A stretch of 5,707 nt of DNA from Actinomycetes bacterium (GTDB lineage: Bacteria; Actinomycetota; Actinomycetes; Actinomycetales; Cellulomonadaceae): assembly GCA_023438885.1 (NCBI GenBank), contig JAEXPS010000212.1:1-5707 (forward strand). The letters are read 5' to 3'. The notes under the pieces were generated by a model. It worked only from the letters and a program-made list of their open reading frames with translations. It was not told where the DNA came from and ran no database searches. Positions 4,350 through 5,707 of this stretch are shown here, one piece after another (within the stretch, counting starts at the first letter, position 1; every line of letters starts with the position of its first letter). Made by a program: the position numbers and the translations under genes.

Positions 4350-5606
4350 ATGCCCAGGAATCTGTTCCCGCTCGATTCGTCGAAGCCATTCACCAAGCAG
4401 GCAATCACGGGGCACAACCGCTGGCACCCCGATATCCCGGCGGCGGTGACGGTCAAGCCGGGCCAGAGCTTCCGCGCCGATGTCCGCGAGTGGTTCGACG
4501 GCTACATGAAGAATGACGACTCGGCTCAGGACGTCCTGACCGCGCCGCTCCACAAGGTCCACACGCTGTCGGGGCCGTTCTACGTCGAGGGTGCCGAGCC
4601 TGGCGACCTGCTCATCGTCGACATTCTGGACGTCGGACCCATCCCGCAGGAGACGGGCCCGTTGGCCGGCCAGGGCTGGGGCTACACGGGCATCTTCGCC
4701 AAGCGCAACGGCGGCGGCTTCCTCACCGATTTGTTCCCCGATGCCTACAAGGCGGTGTGGGACTTCGAGGGTGGCTATGCGACGTCCCGGCACATCCCCG
4801 AGGTGCGGTACGCCGGCATGGTGCACCCGGGCCTGATGGGGACGGCACCGTCGGCCGAGTTGCTGGCGACGTGGAACGCCCGCGAGGCGGCGCTGATCGC
4901 GACCGACCCCGAGCGGGTGCCTCCGCTCGCCCTTCCGCCTCTGGCCGATGGCGCGATCCTCGGCTCCCTGGCGGGCGCCGAGTTCGACCGAGTGGCAGCC
5001 GAGGCCGCCCGGACAGCTCCCCCTCGCGAGAACGGCGGCAACCAGGACATCAAGAACTTCACGGCAGGGACTCGTGTCTTCTACCCGGTGTACGTCAAGG
5101 GCGCGAAGTTGTCGTTCGGTGACCTCCACTTCAGCCAAGGCGACGGCGAGATCACGTTCTGTGGTGCCATCGAGATGGGTGGGTTCATCGATCTGCGTGT
5201 GGACGTGATCAAGGGAGGCATGGCGAAGTACGGCGTCAGCGAGAACGCCATCTTCATGCCTGGCATCAGCGACCCGCACTACAGCGAATGGCTGGCCTTC
5301 TCCGGCACGTCGGTCACGTTGGACGGCGAGCAGAAGTACCTCGACTCCCACCTGTCGTACCAGCGGGCGTGTCTGCACGCGATCGAGTACCTGCAGAAGT
5401 TCGGGTACTCCGCCGAGCAGGCCTACCTCCTGCTCGGCTCGGCGCCCATCGAGGGTCGCCTGTCCGGCGTCGTCGACATCCCGAACTCGTGCTCGACGGT
5501 CTACCTGCCGACGGCGATGTTCGACTTCGACGTCCGTCCCACGGCTGTGGGCGTGCCGCACAAGGTCACGCAGGTCATCCCGGCGCCCAAGGCCAGCGGC
5601 CGGTAG
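4350..5606 (+). CDS. fmdA: Formamidase (FmdA/AmdA acetamidase-formamidase family)
   Basis: This 418-residue cytoplasmic amide hydrolase is close to the roughly 400 residues usual for the family and looks complete. It converts formamide (or acetamide) plus water to ammonium and formate (or acetate), supplying nitrogen. Family segments are ITGHNRWHPDIPAAVTVKPG (19-38), GPFYVEGAEPGDLLIVDI (75-92), MVHPGLMGTAPSAELL (157-172), ENGGNQDIKNFTAGTRVFYP (227-246), GDLHFSQGDGEITFCGAIEM (257-276) and VDIPNSCSTVYLP (375-387). The His, Asp and Glu residues in GDLHFSQGDGE and HPG, and Cys271, are candidates for the metal or active site; I cannot assign them individually. There is no signal peptide. GAGG lies 6 bases before the ATG. 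It is the last gene of the fmdB-amiS-fmdA block. Choosing formamide over acetamide rests on similarity to Methylophilus FmdA and on the FNT gene nearby. Confidence 0.95.
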   Translation: MPRNLFPLDSSKPFTKQAITGHNRWHPDIPAAVTVKPGQSFRADVREWFDGYMKNDDSAQDVLTAPLHKVHTLSGPFYVEGAEPGDLLIVDILDVGPIPQETGPLAGQGWGYTGIFAKRNGGGFLTDLFPDAYKAVWDFEGGYATSRHIPEVRYAGMVHPGLMGTAPSAELLATWNAREAALIATDPERVPPLALPPLADGAILGSLAGAEFDRVAAEAARTAPPRENGGNQDIKNFTAGTRVFYPVYVKGAKLSFGDLHFSQGDGEITFCGAIEMGGFIDLRVDVIKGGMAKYGVSENAIFMPGISDPHYSEWLAFSGTSVTLDGEQKYLDSHLSYQRACLHAIEYLQKFGYSAEQAYLLLGSAPIEGRLSGVVDIPNSCSTVYLPTAMFDFDVRPTAVGVPHKVTQVIPAPKASGR

Positions 5607-5619
5607 CGCGTCCGGCCCA

Positions 5620-5666
5620 CCGAGTCCGGCGCTCGGGACTTCGGGGGTGGGGCCCGCACCGCCCCC
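5620..5666 (+). terminator. Candidate terminator hairpins after fmdA
   Basis: Two hairpins follow the fmdA stop. The first is CCGAG / CTCGG (5620-5636), which could alternatively fold as AGTCC / GGACT (5623-5640). The second is GGGGGTGG (5643-5650) pairing with CCGCCCCC (5659-5666) around an 8-base loop: eight pairs including one G-U. No T tract follows, so termination efficiency is uncertain, but GC-rich hairpins of this kind are commonly found after actinobacterial genes. Confidence 0.4.
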
Positions 5667-5703
5667 CCCGCAGGGCGCCCCGGCCCCGGCCCCGGCGGGG
5701 GGG
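5662..5703 (-). repeat. C-tract / G-tract repeat with G-quadruplex potential
   Basis: The top strand has a C8 run (5662-5669) and three CCCC tracts at 5678, 5684 and 5690, the last three spaced by GG as a GGCCCC repeat, followed by a G7 run (5697-5703). On the minus strand this gives four G-tracts with spacers of 2, 2 and 8 bases. The sequence could form a quadruplex or a very stable hairpin. Homopolymer lengths here may be unreliable if the region is poorly sequenced. Confidence 0.5.
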
Positions 5704-5707
5704 CAGC

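Noticed and set aside
4290..5561. 423-codon minus-strand frame opposite fmdA
   Set aside because: The protein is rich in Arg, Val, Asp and Gly with no family resemblance, as expected for the antisense of a GC-rich gene; fmdA on the plus strand is certain.
1..5707. CRISPR array, tRNA, rRNA or insertion sequence
   Set aside because: I saw no regularly spaced repeats with unique spacers, no tRNA-like cloverleaf, and no transposase or terminal inverted repeats.

Overview
The window is very GC-rich DNA with strong GC bias at third codon positions, GTG starts and AGGAGG-type ribosome binding sites. This points to a high-GC actinobacterium; I cannot name the genus. It holds two divergent gene blocks on either side of a control region of about 510 bases (2815-3326).

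The rightward block reads fmdB (zinc-ribbon protein, 3327-3611), an AmiS/UreI-family amide/urea channel (3660-4274) and fmdA, a formamidase/acetamidase (4350-5606). The natural reading is a short-chain amide utilisation operon: the channel admits formamide (or acetamide), FmdA hydrolyses it to ammonium and the carboxylate, and FmdB is a small accessory or regulatory protein. The last 100 bases (5607-5707) are extremely G/C-rich, with hairpins that may end the transcript.

The leftward block, in transcription order, is a NarL/FixJ response regulator (2176-2814), an unrecognised 169-residue protein (1626-2135), a formate/nitrite transporter (FNT) channel (578-1438), and the 5' part of a Pro/Ala-rich gene (498 down to 1) that runs off the window edge. 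No histidine kinase is present in the window.

The most attractive idea is functional coupling across the divergent promoter. Formamide enters through the AmiS-like channel and FmdA splits it to ammonium and formate. The FNT channel, which keeps the Lys/His pair of FocA at identical spacing, could then release or re-import the formate, under control of the response regulator. The protein families are seen in the sequence and the coupling is inference. The intergenic region carries operator-like dyads and direct repeats that none of the genes explain.
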